Counted from the first letter of the stretch, positions 1 through 10,424 are shown. The stretch: DNA of 37,672 bases from Chara braunii (GCA_003427395.1 BFEA01000141.1:1240384-1278055), one strand, 5' to 3'. A program made the numbers and translations. Notes: a model not told the origin generated them from the letters alone.

Positions 1-62
1 CCGTTTCGGTTTTTTATTTTTTATAATTCGATAACTTTGTGATTTAAAAAAAAAAAAAAAAA

Positions 63-96
63 TGGGTTGTAGGGCTTAAAATTCCCTACAAACCCA
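63..96. repeat. Short inverted repeat (hairpin) in left flank
   Basis: The arms TGGGTTGTAGGG and CCCTACAAACCCA are complementary except for one bulged base, around a 9-nt AT-rich loop. An A-run lies to the left and a T-run to the right, so the symmetry extends outward. This could be a MITE-like relic or a transcription-terminator-like hairpin; a single copy does not decide between them. Confidence 0.6.
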
Positions 97-120
97 TATT
101 TTTTTAATCTATTATTTAAT

Positions 121-878
121 TCAGGAAAAATACAGTAAATTCACGTTCGCGGTGCGGACGAGGCCAGCCACGGACGCGGCCATATATGTGGCCGCCCTCT
201 GAGCTCGACCCCACGGACGCGTCCGCGGGTGTTTCTTGGGCTGAGGCAGGGCCCCTTCCTCCCCTGCTTCTTCCTCCCTATTGTGGCCCAGCCCCTCGGG
301 TGACGCACTGGCACTGTCCGGGAGGGGATCTACGTCCATCAGCTCGGGGACAAAGGCAGCTTGGAAAGGGTCAGTGTCGACCATCTGGTCTCGAGACGAT
401 CCCTCCCCAGCTTCCTCCTGTCACCCCGACCTCTCCTCCCCGGGTTTCCTCAATTCCCCTTTCTCTTCCACCGACGCTGGGGGGGGTCCACGCGTTTGGG
501 GGGCGTGTCTCCCATTCGGGTTCTCCCGTTTTTTCCCACCCCCACCACCTTGTAGCGCCTTCTTTTGTTCGGTCTTCCACATATACCCATCCCTCACGCC
601 CCGGGTCCACAGCACGCCAATGGGTTTGCATCTCTTAGTAGACGCCCGGATGTTCGGGTCCTCTTCTGTGGGTGCAGCGGGCAGGTGAATTCCGTGCAGA
701 GGTGTCCGTACAATCTGCATTTGGGACAGAACGGCCGCATCTTGTGCGCAGTATGGATCATGTATTGCTTTCCCCCTACTCTGTACGGAATCAGATTGTC
801 AAGGGAGAAAGGCTGGCCCGACCTTGTTTCCTTGTTTTTATTCAGGAAGTGGGACTCGTTTCCGTCGTCACTCCCCAT
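121..878 (-). pseudogene. Broken ORF with zinc-knuckle-like motif, possibly a non-LTR retrotransposon relic
   Basis: A true ATG at 878 opens a 94-codon frame that contains CPKCRLYGHLC. This is a C-x2-C-x4-H arrangement followed by irregularly spaced cysteines, so it resembles but does not match a CCHC knuckle. Downstream in other frames are a basic, glycine-rich stretch (about 420-720) and a stretch rich in Glu, Pro and Arg (121-384). The pattern suggests a frameshifted nucleic-acid-binding protein such as ORF1 of a fungal LINE, but no reverse transcriptase is present to confirm it. It lies outside the LTR element. A degraded host gene is equally possible. Confidence 0.3.
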
Positions 879-929
879 GACGGGGAATTCTCATTTCTTA
901 CTCAACACGCCTTCCCTAACGAGATGTTA

Positions 930-1075
930 GGCAGGGGGATCTAATCTGGAAAAAAAATGGGGGAACGAGAGGGGGAGAGAGAGAGGGAGGGAAAGTAAAC
1001 AAAGAAGATAAAGAAGGAGAAAAGGACAAAAAGGGGAAAGCGAAAACAGAAAAGACAAAAGACAAAAAACGTCAG
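930..1075 (+). repeat. Purine-rich low-complexity stretch
   Basis: Runs of G and A with few pyrimidines (GGGGGAGAGAGAGAGGGAGGG and A-rich continuations) fill this stretch just outside the left LTR. I see no gene in it. Confidence 0.7.
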
Positions 1076-1089
1076 ATGCTACTAGGTGC

Positions 1090-1093
1090 GCGC
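1090..1093. repeat. Target-site duplication, left copy (GCGC)
   Basis: GCGC directly abuts the TGTCG end of the left LTR and matches the four bases following the right LTR at 36675-36678. Four to five bp is the expected duplication size for gypsy integrases. Confidence 0.75.
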
Positions 1094-1565
1094 TGTCGCA
1101 CTTTTTCCAGTCGGGCCGCTTTGGGCGACCGGAAAGCCAACAGCCTGTCACGCAGGATTTTGTATGTGATTGCAATAAATAAAATAAATTAAATAATGCA
1201 AATCCCTTCCTGTTGTGTGCGTCCGGCTTCCAGCGAGACCCTTCAATTGCGCTCTTCGCCGATCCCCGGTCTTAGGAATCTTTTATTTTGATTCGAAACA
1301 GTTGAACATCATGCAAATAAATAATCATAGAAATTATGGGATGTTATGCATGCATCAATTATCTCAACCTGATTTTGAAAACTATGACATAATCATCCAA
1401 AGAGGCAATCATTAGGCAAGAATAATGCAGAAAATAAGACTGACTGACTCGAGCAAAGACAGGAGCAATTCAATGAGGGAAGAATGAGAACTTATAATAA
1501 TCTCAGAAAGTACATGTAAACGAGTATGGTCAGCACCTCTCAAGAGTCCTCACTCATCCCTCTGG

Positions 1566-2238
1566 TCAGTCTCTCTCAATCTCTTTTAACTGATCTTTTC
1601 TGGTGTCGAAACCCACGCCCACATACAATCTGAGACTGAGGCTTCGTGACAAAATGCCACCTTTAGCCAGCAAGCTCTGAGCACGACCACCCGAGTCACA
1701 TAACACGGTAGTTAACCAAGGAGCAAAACTCCTCCCACAATGTAGGCAGCCCGTCCACTGAAAAGACTCCTCGTCTGAGGTAGGGATACTCAGTGGGCTA
1801 AGTCAACGCCTCAATGTCGATAAACGCTGGGGAGATGATCCTTTTTGCCAAACCGATCACATCCAGCCAACTTGTGCCATCTGTGAGAAGAGAAGGAACT
1901 GGAGGCTTAGGATAGTCAGTATAAAGCATCGGCCCGAAGCTACGAATCAACGTAGCGCCACTCTCATCGAGCTCCCTCTCTCTCTGCTCAAGGTATTCGG
2001 TGGCTGAGATCCAGACCGGATCGAAAAGCTCATGAGTCTCCTTGCCCTTGTTCAGGTAAGGCCTCAGATCATGGATAATGCCATCAACAAAACTGGTCTG
2101 GACAACGAAGATTGACAGATCTCTCTGTCTCAAACCAATGGCACTAACATACTTATAATGAAATGCCTCTTTGCATGAGATCCGATTGAGGTTGGTCAGT
2201 ACTGACTCATTAACCGGCATAGACTGAACTGTGTTCAT
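1566..2238 (-). pseudogene. ORF-D, left LTR copy, nonsense-mutated
   Basis: This is homologous to the intact 224-aa ORF-D of the nested LTR and starts at the shared ATG (MNTVQS, 2236-2238). It is open for 147 residues through LNRISCKEAFHY, HDLRPYL and PPVPSL, then meets TAG where the nested copy has GAG (Glu). Further stops follow: TGC to TGA in the VMCLGW region and TAC to TAA in AGYRW. The frame upstream of the ATG stays open and conserved in all three copies, so an upstream exon or non-ATG start cannot be excluded. The function is unknown. Confidence 0.75.
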
Positions 2239-2289
2239 GAGTACCCTTGCCAGTACAAGCTGATCAGATGGTCCCTGGGAACAGGTCAC

Positions 2290-2490
2290 CGAACAGATTG
2301 CAGAAAACTTTCTGCTGAAAACTGAAAGTTGAAAACTGAACGCTGATGACTAATGTTGAAGACTGATTGCTGGAAACTGATTACTTGGAAAATGATTGTA
2401 GAAAAACTGATTACTTGAAAAATGATTGCTGAAAAACTGAATACTCGGAAAATTGATTGCTGAAAAAACTGAAGAAGAAACTGATTACTG
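2290..2490 (+). repeat. Degenerate tandem repeat (CTGATTACTTGGAAAATGATTG-type)
   Basis: Roughly 20-bp units of the form 'gctgaaaactgattactyggaaaatgatt' recur with drift. The counterpart at about 29900-30110 has one unit more. It lies directly upstream of ORF-D on the sense strand. A similar 'gaaactg' repeat occurs at 19975-20090 in the internal region. Confidence 0.7.
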
Positions 2491-2689
2491 TTGAAATTAC
2501 TGGTCGTTGAGCCAAATGCTGATTATTTTATGAGGTGCTGAATTGTCGGTGATTACCATGTCATAACAGCTTGTCATTTATCCTCATGTCTTGAAGGTTT
2601 GCAGTACTTCTTGTAACTACTAGTTTACAACTTGATCCAATCTTATCCTACTCACTTCCTGCCCAATGCAATTTCGTTTTTCTTGTATT

Positions 2690-2898
2690 TGCAAATGGTT
2701 CTCCTTGCCTCCTCAACAGAACCCAAAGAGGAGATGGTTGCACACAGTCTTCCGCTTCTGCCAAAGGTTTCTCACGAGTGTCAACGCATGCTCCATCATG
2801 ATGGTAGTCTGGTGATTATAGTCATCGGTTGCAGTCTCCCTCATGTCCCTTGCTATGACCTGATGCAAAGAACAAGTCACTCTAACTGTATCACCTCG
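2690..2898 (-). pseudogene. sP2 small protein, left LTR copy, internally deleted
   Basis: This aligns with the intact 84-aa sP2 at 30296-30550. About 35 bp encoding the conserved KIEYTYYLYD core are missing, and the start codon region is lost in a second deletion that joins 'gtatcacc' directly to 'tcgtagcagtc'. The remaining frame matches the middle of the protein (the tract encoding ATDDYN and MMEH). Confidence 0.6.
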
Positions 2899-3123
2899 TA
2901 GCAGTCAACCGCAGATAAGAGTCCCTAGCAAAAGACTACAGAAGGGTCCCAGTAAGAGGTTTACAGCAAACTGGTGGACGATTCGCTAGTGGCGACTTGC
3001 TCAGATGAGTTTTCCGCATATCTATCCAATGATCGCCCTATCTAGGAAGTGGCAACAGAGAAGAAGCAAAAGAGAATCAGAAGAGAAAGAAAAAANAAAA
3101 AAAAAAAAAAAGACTTATAGTGT

Positions 3124-3369
3124 TCACTTGAGCCTTTCTTTTGCTTGTTCCACTGACTCCACTGAGGATCCAGTGCTGTGCAGATTACCCTTACAGTTGA
3201 CGAAATAAAGTATGTATTCTATGAATTTCCTCTCACCCACGATCTGAACAGCGTGTTCCCTCTGGGTTTGCTGGTACAGCTTCATGTCCTGACTCGCCTC
3301 CTCTTCCCATCCCTTTTTCTTTTCTCTGACTAACGTGCTCTTTACTATTAGGATCTCGTTATCCCTCAT
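3124..3369 (-). CDS. sP1 small protein, left LTR copy (81 aa, unknown function)
   Basis: The ATG at 3367-3369 begins MRDNEILIVKSTLV. The C-terminal half carries the family signature FIEYILYF...G.LHSTGSSVESVEQAKERL. It is nearly identical to 30845-31090 and clearly related to the nested copy at 10425-10685. The nested copy conserves protein pattern (IEYTVYF...G.PHSTCSWLETVEQA) although surrounding DNA has diverged, which argues for coding function. The predicted fold is a small alpha/beta protein with no signal peptide or membrane segment. A TTG-initiated frame extends nine codons upstream but is not conserved. Confidence 0.6.
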   Translation of the reverse strand: MRDNEILIVKSTLVREKKKGWEEEASQDMKLYQQTQREHAVQIVGERKFIEYILYFVNCKGNLHSTGSSVESVEQAKERLK

Positions 3370-3805
3370 ATCTCCTTTACTACATTCATATCCCAAGATG
3401 GTGAGACCCTGGTTTTGGGCTGCTTTTCGTTAAATAGGGAGACACAGACGTTTTGAGTGATAGTTGGTGGGTACTGGCCGATGTAGTTTGTTTGCCATTG
3501 TCCCCTGTTGTTTGTCGTTTTAGACAGTCGTCTGAGCACTTGTTCAAAAGATGTTTTTCCCACTGATTGACGATGGGGTAACAATTGAGCAGTAGTTAGA
3601 TAGCGATCTGGAAATGGTAGCACACTTTTTCAAGCCCCGGCTTCTACACAACAGGGCATTCGGATGAGAACTTCCAAGTGCTTTATCTGAGTTTCGAGTT
3701 CTTGTCAAGAAGGCTTTTCTGAGCACTGATTACTGTTGAGCATTGTCTGAACGTATTCCGAAAATTATCTGAGTTTCACTAAAGTAACTTTCTAGTCTTG
3801 CATGA

Positions 3806-3890
3806 GTAGAGCCTAAGTTTCGCTTGAGTAATGCCTGAGTTTCACTTGAGTAATGTCTGAGTTTCACTTGAGTAAGTATTTGCTTGAGTT
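3806..3890 (+). repeat. 22-bp tandem repeat (GCCTGAGTTTCACTTGAGTAAT)
   Basis: About three consecutive units with one or two changes each, flanked by weaker units. The same array is at 31527-31611 in the other LTR. There is no recognisable counterpart in the nested LTR. Confidence 0.75.
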
Positions 3891-4299
3891 AACTGAGTCT
3901 GTTTCGTCAGTCCTTCAGGCTGACACTTGAGTCTGAGAAGAAGTCGTTTAAGTCCAATTTGTGTTTGGACCATCTGAAACCAAATCAAGATTGTTTGAAA
4001 CGAATTATCCGAGCCTTAATTGCCCGATAATCAAAGCGCAACTAATACTGGCTTTGCCTCATACTACCCCTTTTTGCTGCCTCCACTCAACTTTCGACAG
4101 GCAGTAACACACAAAGGTCAATTCTTGACCCCCACGGTTAGCAGAGCCAGACAAGGGTAAGCATGGCTAGGGTGACACGCACTCCCCCAGTGCTATAACG
4201 AAGTCTCAAATATGAATCAGATGAAATAGGCGTGACACCATGACGGGGGTCTGCTCAGACAGCCTGTCACAGACCACCATACGGGCCCTGAAGGGCGGG

Positions 4300-4340
4300 A
4301 TTAGTAACGACTCAAAAAAAAAGAGTAGTCACTAATCACC
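4300..4340. repeat. Imperfect hairpin with A9 loop in the LTR
   Basis: GATTAGTAACGACTC and GAGTAGTCACTAATC pair at 13 of 15 positions around nine A residues. It is repeated at about 32021-32061. In element-sense RNA it would form a stem in the long leader. Confidence 0.55.
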
Positions 4341-5088
4341 ATCCACAAAGAATTTCGCGAGTAGATATACAGTTTCCCTCAAGATGCGTTGTTTTTTGCC
4401 CATCATAGAACAATCTCAAATCACGACCTTTACTACTCACCAAAGGTTCACTTAAGGCGCGGCTGAATATGAACAGGCAAGCTACTCTTCTGAGCTCGTT
4501 TACTTAATCCACATTTTAATTCCCTGAATGATCGAAATCACTGCTGGGGTTTTCGCTCGGACGGAATTGTAAACCCAATATCAGTAAGGAATTAAATAAA
4601 TAAATAATTAAATGAATGAGAGTAAGTTCTCTTTTAACTGATTAGATTGATCATATCGCTACCAGCTGACCACCTATCCTCAGTCAATGATTTGCACTCA
4701 CAAAATTACCAAGCTTGCTTATCGGGTCAGATTCAACACACTTGCTCACGCGCTCATAGTGACAGCGATTACCATCCTCTGCTCTACTCCAAAGCGATTT
4801 TCAGTTGACCATTGGAACAACTGAAGAATCAAAATCAGTGAGAAAGACGGGATTGGCAATGTACCAATGTTTGCTCAATCTGACCTATTTCAAGAAGTTA
4901 TCACAGGGCTAAAAAGGGACCAATCTCCAAGCTACTGATCTCTCCGTCGTTCTCAGTGTTTTCAGTTCTCTTGGTAGGCCGAGCAACATCGATGGTCAGA
5001 ACATTCCTCCAAAGCTCATCTAGGCTCGTTTAGAAGAGGCAGGGATGAGATAAGAAAATATAAAACATGCCCAGCGAGCCAAACAGAC

Positions 5089-5092
5089 CCGC
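5089..5092. repeat. Target-site duplication of nested LTR, left copy (CCGC)
   Basis: CCGC directly precedes the TGTCGG start of the nested LTR. Compare CCAC at 13432-13435 and CAGC in the empty site at 32766-32769. Confidence 0.65.
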
Positions 5093-5559
5093 TGTCGGAG
5101 GGCACGACTTCTCGGCCCTCCTCTGTGTACCAAGCCCTGCTTGGCACCAGTTCTTGTACCAGTTCCCCGAGATGATGTTCCAGCCTGTAGACATATCCTG
5201 GACCCCTGTTGTTCCTAGCATCGAAGCTGTGCCTTCGTATGGACCAGTCCCAGTGGCAGTACCCCCGACAAAAAGGGGTGCGCCACAGGACTTTCGTTGG
5301 TCCACGCAGGCTCGGCGCCCTGCTGTACAGTAGAGCACGACCGGCCTGTGACCGTGGTGGCCGCCGGGCTCGCCCTGGGACGCGGAGATGAAGGGGGTGG
5401 CGCGGTCTTTTCTACTGCGCGTCGAGTGCCCTGATGCCGAGTTATGGGTAGGATGCATGAGACAGAAAGTCGTTGTCGGAGAAGGAAAGAGGAAAAGAAA
5501 ATAAAACGCCAAAAATCTAAACCCGCTTTAGTATGGGGAAAATCCAGTGGCCTCGGGTC

Positions 5560-6040
5560 ACTGCGATGCTATGATTTCTTTTCCAAAATTTTGAATTGCC
5601 GTTTTCCACCTGAATGATCTGTCACTTCATAGGGAAGGCCAACTGTCGTCTCATGGTCTGGGTCTTATCGACCCCTCGTAAAATTGTCTGTACCGGACCT
5701 GTTTGTCTGAATCGTGCGGACCCCGGTGGCCAGGTTAAGAGGCAGATACAATGAGAACTAAAAAGAAAAGAAAATGGGAAAAGAAAGAAAAGGAACCCCA
5801 GATCCGTGTGTGAGCGCGGGGCGCAGTTCAGGCAAGGCTGGTGCACGGAGAGATTTTGTGACGCCACCCTCTCCTTTCTTTTCCTTTTTCCTATGGTTAT
5901 TATTGTTATTTTATTTATTATTATTATTTAGTTTTCTAAATTTGAATTTATACCTGTTGGCTTGTCCTTTCGCGAGAAGCCAACGGTTCGGATTTCGAAC
6001 CATCTTTTCGTGGCCTAAGTAGGCCGATCTCACGTATACA
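5560..6040 (+). promoter_or_regulatory. U3 of nested LTR: duplicated (TAA)n module and paired hairpins
   Basis: Two related modules (about 5590-5760 and 5870-6000) pair an AT or TAA-rich tract with a conserved 'cctt..cgcgaga..cc' block. Around 5983-6001 GGTTCGGATTTCGAACC can fold as a 6-bp hairpin, and GGCCTAAGTAGGCC (6014-6027) as another. Both structures have equivalents in the other LTRs (16330-16400 and 35665-35730), so they are conserved U3 features. Confidence 0.5.
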
Positions 6041-6460
6041 GTCTGTGGGTGCGCTTCGATTTGACATCGCGCGGCAGGACCTCAACAGGAGGGCGACCCG
6101 CGGCCGCATCGGTAGGAGGCCTATCACCCCCTTCATGGAGGATCGTAAGCCCCCTCCTTGCCATCGGACATGGGCACCCAACTGGGATAGACCGATGGTG
6201 CACTAAAAAGGGAGAAAATGCGATCATCGGTTCCCCGTTATGGATAGTGTCGAACCTGTTGCCATACTGCTGGGGTATGGAACCGTCAAGAGAGAGGCTA
6301 GTTAGTGATCGATCGATTGGGTTATAGGCACAGGTGTTTCTCTAAAAACTATTCGGTTTTAATTTGCAAGTCATTTTGAAAACTGTAAAATTCTTGAAAT
6401 ACTGGTAAAGTCTGAAAAGGACTAATCTGAGTCCTTCGTTCAGAACACAGAGGACAGGCC

Positions 6461-6467
6461 TATAAAA
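6461..6467 (+). promoter_or_regulatory. TATA box of nested LTR
   Basis: TATAAAA within GGCCTATAAAAGGGAGAGG lies 149 bp upstream of the ORF-A ATG. It is the only strong TATA in this part of the LTR. The other two LTRs have TANAAAAGGG at the homologous place. It implies U3 of about 1.4 kb and an R/U5 portion of more than 6 kb. Confidence 0.65.
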
Positions 6468-6615
6468 GGGAGAGGGAGTTGAGATATTGTCCGTGGTCGG
6501 TCGACTGGTGATATACAGTCTATACTGCGAGTTCCGGTGGGGAGTGGTCTGCTATAGGAGGTCTATGGTCTAGTGCTGTGCTGTCTATCAAAGCGGGGCT
6601 GGCTGATGAGTGGCA

Positions 6616-7152
6616 ATGGCGCTACACGGCTATAGGTCAGGCTGTTGGCGACACACGGTGCACTGGGTTCCAGTGTCGGGTGAAGGCCCTCAGATTACGA
6701 CAACCCTGAATTATGATAGGGGAGAGGTAGTCGGACTGAAGGTCTGCATAGAAGGTGGGAGAGAGGAGGAGATGCAAGGTGATCAGTGGCTGCATGATGC
6801 CATTTCCGAGGCACGCGACAGGGCGGAGCGGAGATGCAGACGAGATGGGGTGACCGTGGGCTTGAGAGTGATGGTCATCTATGACGAGACCGAATCATCA
6901 ATGGGAACCGAGAGAAGGGAGGAACAGCACAACGAGAGAGACTCAGGCGGAGAGAGTGAAATGAGCGAGGCGGACCGTGAGACGGATCTCAGGTCCTGGA
7001 ACAGACCCGAAAAGATCCAAAGGCACCACCGAGCCGCGGAACCAGTGGAGAAGGGACCCGAGGCCAGCTCACGACAGCTGACTCCCAGGGGCCGCGGGAC
7101 TGGAGGCCGAGGGACTGGAGGGAAACAGAGTAAAGGTAAGAAACGGGTGTGA
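6616..7152 (+). CDS. ORF-A, nested LTR copy, intact (178 aa, RG-rich tail, unknown function)
   Basis: The ATG at 6616 gives MALHGYRSGCWRHTVHW. A possible start at 6610 would be GTG, and the homologous copies support 6616. The N-terminal 100 residues look globular, with beta-type stretches around TTTLNY and GLRVMVIYDETE and a charged helix around ISEARDRAERRCRRD. Residues 100-140 are acidic or charged linker, and the C-terminus is RGRGTGGRGTGGKQSKGKKRV-like, a basic RG/GK tail typical of RNA or DNA binding. The length equals the homologous frames at 15223-15759 and 34557-35093, which carry stops. It is the first ORF after the TATA box. No known family is recognised. Confidence 0.65.
   Translation: MALHGYRSGCWRHTVHWVPVSGEGPQITTTLNYDRGEVVGLKVCIEGGREEEMQGDQWLHDAISEARDRAERRCRRDGVTVGLRVMVIYDETESSMGTERREEQHNERDSGGESEMSEADRETDLRSWNRPEKIQRHHRAAEPVEKGPEASSRQLTPRGRGTGGRGTGGKQSKGKKRV
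7132..7141 (+). promoter_or_regulatory. Conserved 5' splice-donor-like site AAAG^GTAAGA
   Basis: The site sits in the last codons of ORF-A. AAAGGTAAGA is retained in all three LTR copies (minus strand at about 15234-15243 and 34568-34577). It fits the eukaryotic donor consensus. If used, it would drop the ORF-A stop and join the ORF-A exon to downstream sequence. Confidence 0.4.
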
Positions 7153-9000
7153 GGCAAAAAAGGGGGGGGGCAGCGTTCAGAGAGGGTCAACACATGCTGT
7201 TCCGAGAGACGAGTAGAGAGAGTTGCACGCCCGCACGCGCGATAGGTGGCGTGTCCTGTGAGAGGGCGGTCAGCGAAGAGAGAGGGACGGTGTAATAAGG
7301 AACTGCAGCAATGTACGACGTGTCAGAACTGGGAAGACATATGCTAATGAGTGGCTGCTAAGCAGAGAAGGTGACAAGAGAAGGGCAAGAGTGGGATGTA
7401 CATGCAGCTGGAGAGGCTGACGTCAACCTGACTTCGATGTACGAAGAGTTTGCGTGAAGTGGACATGGTGAAGTAAGAGGGACACGCGTGAAAAGTTCAA
7501 AGAAAGGTGGGCACGAGCGATCGTTGCGTGACATGCTGATTGAGAGTACGGACACGAAGACGATCAGGCTACGCATGCTTTTTCCGCTGAGAAAAGAGGT
7601 TGAGCGGACTAGAGTGACGATGGCTAGTGGTGAGCCACTCGGAAGTAAGCGTTGCTCAAGACTGCTGACGACACTGTAGTGAGAGGGAGAGAGAGGCGAT
7701 AACTGAATGCGAAAGTGTGTGGGAGTTGGTGATTTCAACTGAACTGCAGTGTGAGACAAACTACGAAGAGAAAACCTGCCTGCGCGTCGTAGGGAGCAAG
7801 CTTGGCGATTGAGTCGAGAGGTGGTTACGTGTGCGCTCGGGCTGCACGTAGCAAGGCCTGGTGGGTGAGAGGAGAGCCAGCAGAAGAAGAAACGGTGTGA
7901 GCAAAACAGGAAGTGAGCTCACAGAGGGTAGTTGACGTCACCCACTGCTCGCATGCCCGTGTGGCGTGAGTGCACTTGCAAGTAATGACGGAAAAATGAG
8001 GAAAGAGGGGACCCGCCGGGACAGCGAGAGGGGAGACCATCAAGAGAGGCTAGTTAGCGGGGAGTGGTGTGAGTAGCTACTTGATCCACTTGCTGCACAC
8101 CGAACACGGTCCTTTCCTCTCGGGGGCTTGGATCAACAGTCTTTTCTTTGTGCGTAGGTTGTAATTACCAATTAACTAGTATGTGACTAGTGAGGGCCTC
8201 CCCCACATGCGTTAGCAAAGGGAGGCTCAGCGCATTTATCATGATTGATGTATGCGTGATCTGTTTGTCCATGAGCTAGCTACGGAGGGAGTCGTGAGGG
8301 AATAAACCAGAAAGGGGACCTGAGCAGGGACGTGAGAGTGCGGGTAACTGAGTAAGCAGGATAAGCCTGAAAGATCCGAGAGTGTAATTTCGCCGTCTAC
8401 GCCAGTGGGTCCAAGCAAACGACAGTCCATGACTGAGTCGGACGTTCGATGAGGCTGATGAGCGGGAGGGGTCTCTCGTTTTTTTTTTGGAAGGCGGTTC
8501 CACTTACCTGCTGCTGCAACAACTCCGACGATAGCCTGTTTTGCCGTCTGCATTTGACTTTCAACTTGTAATGGGCATTGCTACTAAGGGTTAATGATGC
8601 GATTCTTCATGGCCGCCTTGGCCAAGTCTTCAGATAAGGCGCTGACTGTTGCAAAGTAACCATTTTCCCTTTCAAATAATTTCAGCTTCTTTTCTCAGTT
8701 TGATTAATTAGTGTGACTAATCGTTGCTATTCAAACATGCTGCGTCGTGACAAAGGGTAAGCGGCAAACAGTGTAAACGGGTGGACAGGGGAGTAGTCCT
8801 AACTCATAATAACGATTCAAGACTTGCGGGCTCTGGGAAAAGTCTAACGTACAGGTTAACAATTTGAGTGATTGGTGAGATTAAAAAAAAAAAAAGTGTA
8901 ATATTCTCGATATTGGCGTGACTTTACACGTGTTTACTGGATGCATATTTCCTGTGTCTGAGTGGCCTATCAGATCACAGGACAACGTCAAAGAGGCGCC
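7153..9000 (+). other. Nested LTR leader without recognised gene
   Basis: The sequence aligns patchily with 13830-15220 in inverse orientation (for example the TGACGTCAA block near 7420). Short open frames exist on both strands but none is conserved between LTR copies. Confidence 0.5.
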
Positions 9001-9015
9001 TAGCCTTCTTCGTGT

Positions 9016-9310
9016 GTGTCCCAAGCCATGTTATCGCACCTGTGCGACTGTACCTGTGAGGTTGCATTGACTGTTCCAAGTGACCGCATCCAAGTGACTG
9101 TTCGGTGTGACATCATTGTGTGTTTTGTTCTGTATAATCGCATCACACGACTGTATAACGTGATCGCTTTGCATGACTGCACTGCGCGACTGCACCGCAT
9201 GACTACCTCGCGCGATTGCATCGCATGATTGCATCATGTGATCGCATAGAGTGACAGCACTGTGTGGCTGTATCCAGTGATTGCCCTGAGTGACTGCATG
9301 GGTGCATGAG
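9016..9310 (+). repeat. Degenerate minisatellite, about 15-bp unit (GTGACTGCATCGCAY-like)
   Basis: Repeated units such as 'gcatgactgcactgc', 'gcgactgcaccgcat' and 'gcatgattgcatcat' fill the interval. The other LTRs have the same kind of array in inverse orientation (13600-13830 and 32935-33165). Frames on both strands stay open because the unit is near a multiple of three, so these are not genes. Confidence 0.75.
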
Positions 9311-10424
9311 ATCGTAGGCTCGCATGTGCTCACCCTGATTGAATGGTTACCCATAATGGTGTGAGTTCATTCATGCCTTGAGATAGACCGGGTGAGAGCC
9401 TACAATCTTATAGATACAAGTGTGTGTGGGCGAACGCTCGACTGGATGTACTTGTTGACCTGGCGATTACAGGCAGGTACTTGGTAGAATATTCTAGGCT
9501 TATTTTCTGCTAGTATGTTAAAAAGGGAATGTGGAGATGATTCCTATTGGCTGGTGCTCTGTGCCTTGACTTGTGATTAGATGGGAAAAAGAAAGGCACC
9601 TCTGAGAAAAATCTTCTATGTTCTTGCTAAGTTCCTACTTGATGGTGACTGACTTAGCAAAGTTGGGGGCAATATTTAATTTGAAGGAAGGTTGTCTGTA
9701 TTCCTCGTCACTATCAATGTGGCCTTGAATGTAAAAAGAAAACGCATTATGTACGCCCCCCCCTTCACTAACCTTCAATTGACTCTTAAGTAGTCAGCAG
9801 TAGCATGAACACTAGGGCAATTTTCTCAGAGATTTAGCCCCTGCCTGTTACACTGAACTTGAGTACAAGCTGGTCTGGCACCAGGAACCAGAAGGTTTAG
9901 GTGAAAGATCCAGTCTGCCTTTTGGTCAGAGTAGTGTAATGCTGATAGTCTGCCCATAAAAGGGTGGTCGGGTGAGCTATATTGAGGTCTGAGAATTGAG
10001 CCCCGATACCCCGGCTGAACATCACGAGGCGTGAACTGCTGAGCCGGTTATACCTAATCCCGTTTGGATTCATTGTGCCGAATGCACGAACCCGCTTGTG
10101 AAGCCTGGCATTTTTTGTCACCGGGGAAGGTCTCCAATTAGAAGGGTCCTTACCTGAGTATCGGGACCTATAGGCTTTGTACACTTCCGTAGCCATAGCA
10201 CACAATTAGCAAAGGAATCTCTTATTTCGTTGCCACTTTAATCCGGTGTGCACCGAACCTGATTTCCATTTGAAGTCTCCACGGGAGTTTCGAGAACAGC
10301 AAGCTTCATTCCCGACCATACATGTTAAGTGTTTTAGTCATAAAAAGAAAGTATCTCGCAAACCTTATTGGCTGTTGACTAAGTGGAACCAAACTTCTCA
10401 TTCTCGTTTCCGAAAGTTGATGCA
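9311..10424 (+). other. Nested LTR stretch without recognised gene
   Basis: No conserved reading frame was found. A 102-codon minus-strand frame at 9897-10205 has no counterpart in the other LTR copies and no recognisable motif. Includes a CCCCCCCC run near 9762. Confidence 0.4.

Larger units (their letters stand above)
1094..5092 (-). mobile_element. 3' LTR of the main element, R/U5-side part (before the nested insertion)
   Basis: This is a direct repeat of 28729 to about 32769. It starts TGTCGCA and carries, on the minus strand, decayed ORF-D, sP2 and an sP1 copy. The stretch 3396-4420 looks identical to 31117-32140, whereas 1094-3100 shows many substitutions and indels. Between about 3730 and 5092 I see no gene, only short repeats and a hairpin. 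The last four bases (5089-5092, CCGC) are the left target-site duplication of the nested LTR. Confidence 0.9.

Noticed and set aside
1215-1415. 66-71-codon plus-strand frames repeated at 1215 and 28850
   Set aside because: They are repeated only because the LTR is repeated, run antisense to the element, start inside the conserved LTR end and have no matching frame in the nested copy.
3366-3726. Minus-strand frames of 85 and 60 codons, identical in both host LTRs (also 31087-31447)
   Set aside because: Identity follows from the identical DNA block. The nested LTR has no counterpart and the composition is not protein-like.
5983-6001. tRNA gene or pol III B-box (GGTTCGAAATCC on the minus strand)
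   Set aside because: It is one base longer than a B-box and no A-box, anticodon arm or acceptor stem pairs around it; a simple palindrome explains it.
9016-9354. Overlapping frames of 70-107 codons on both strands
   Set aside because: The 15-bp repeat unit keeps several frames open; no conserved protein in the other LTRs.
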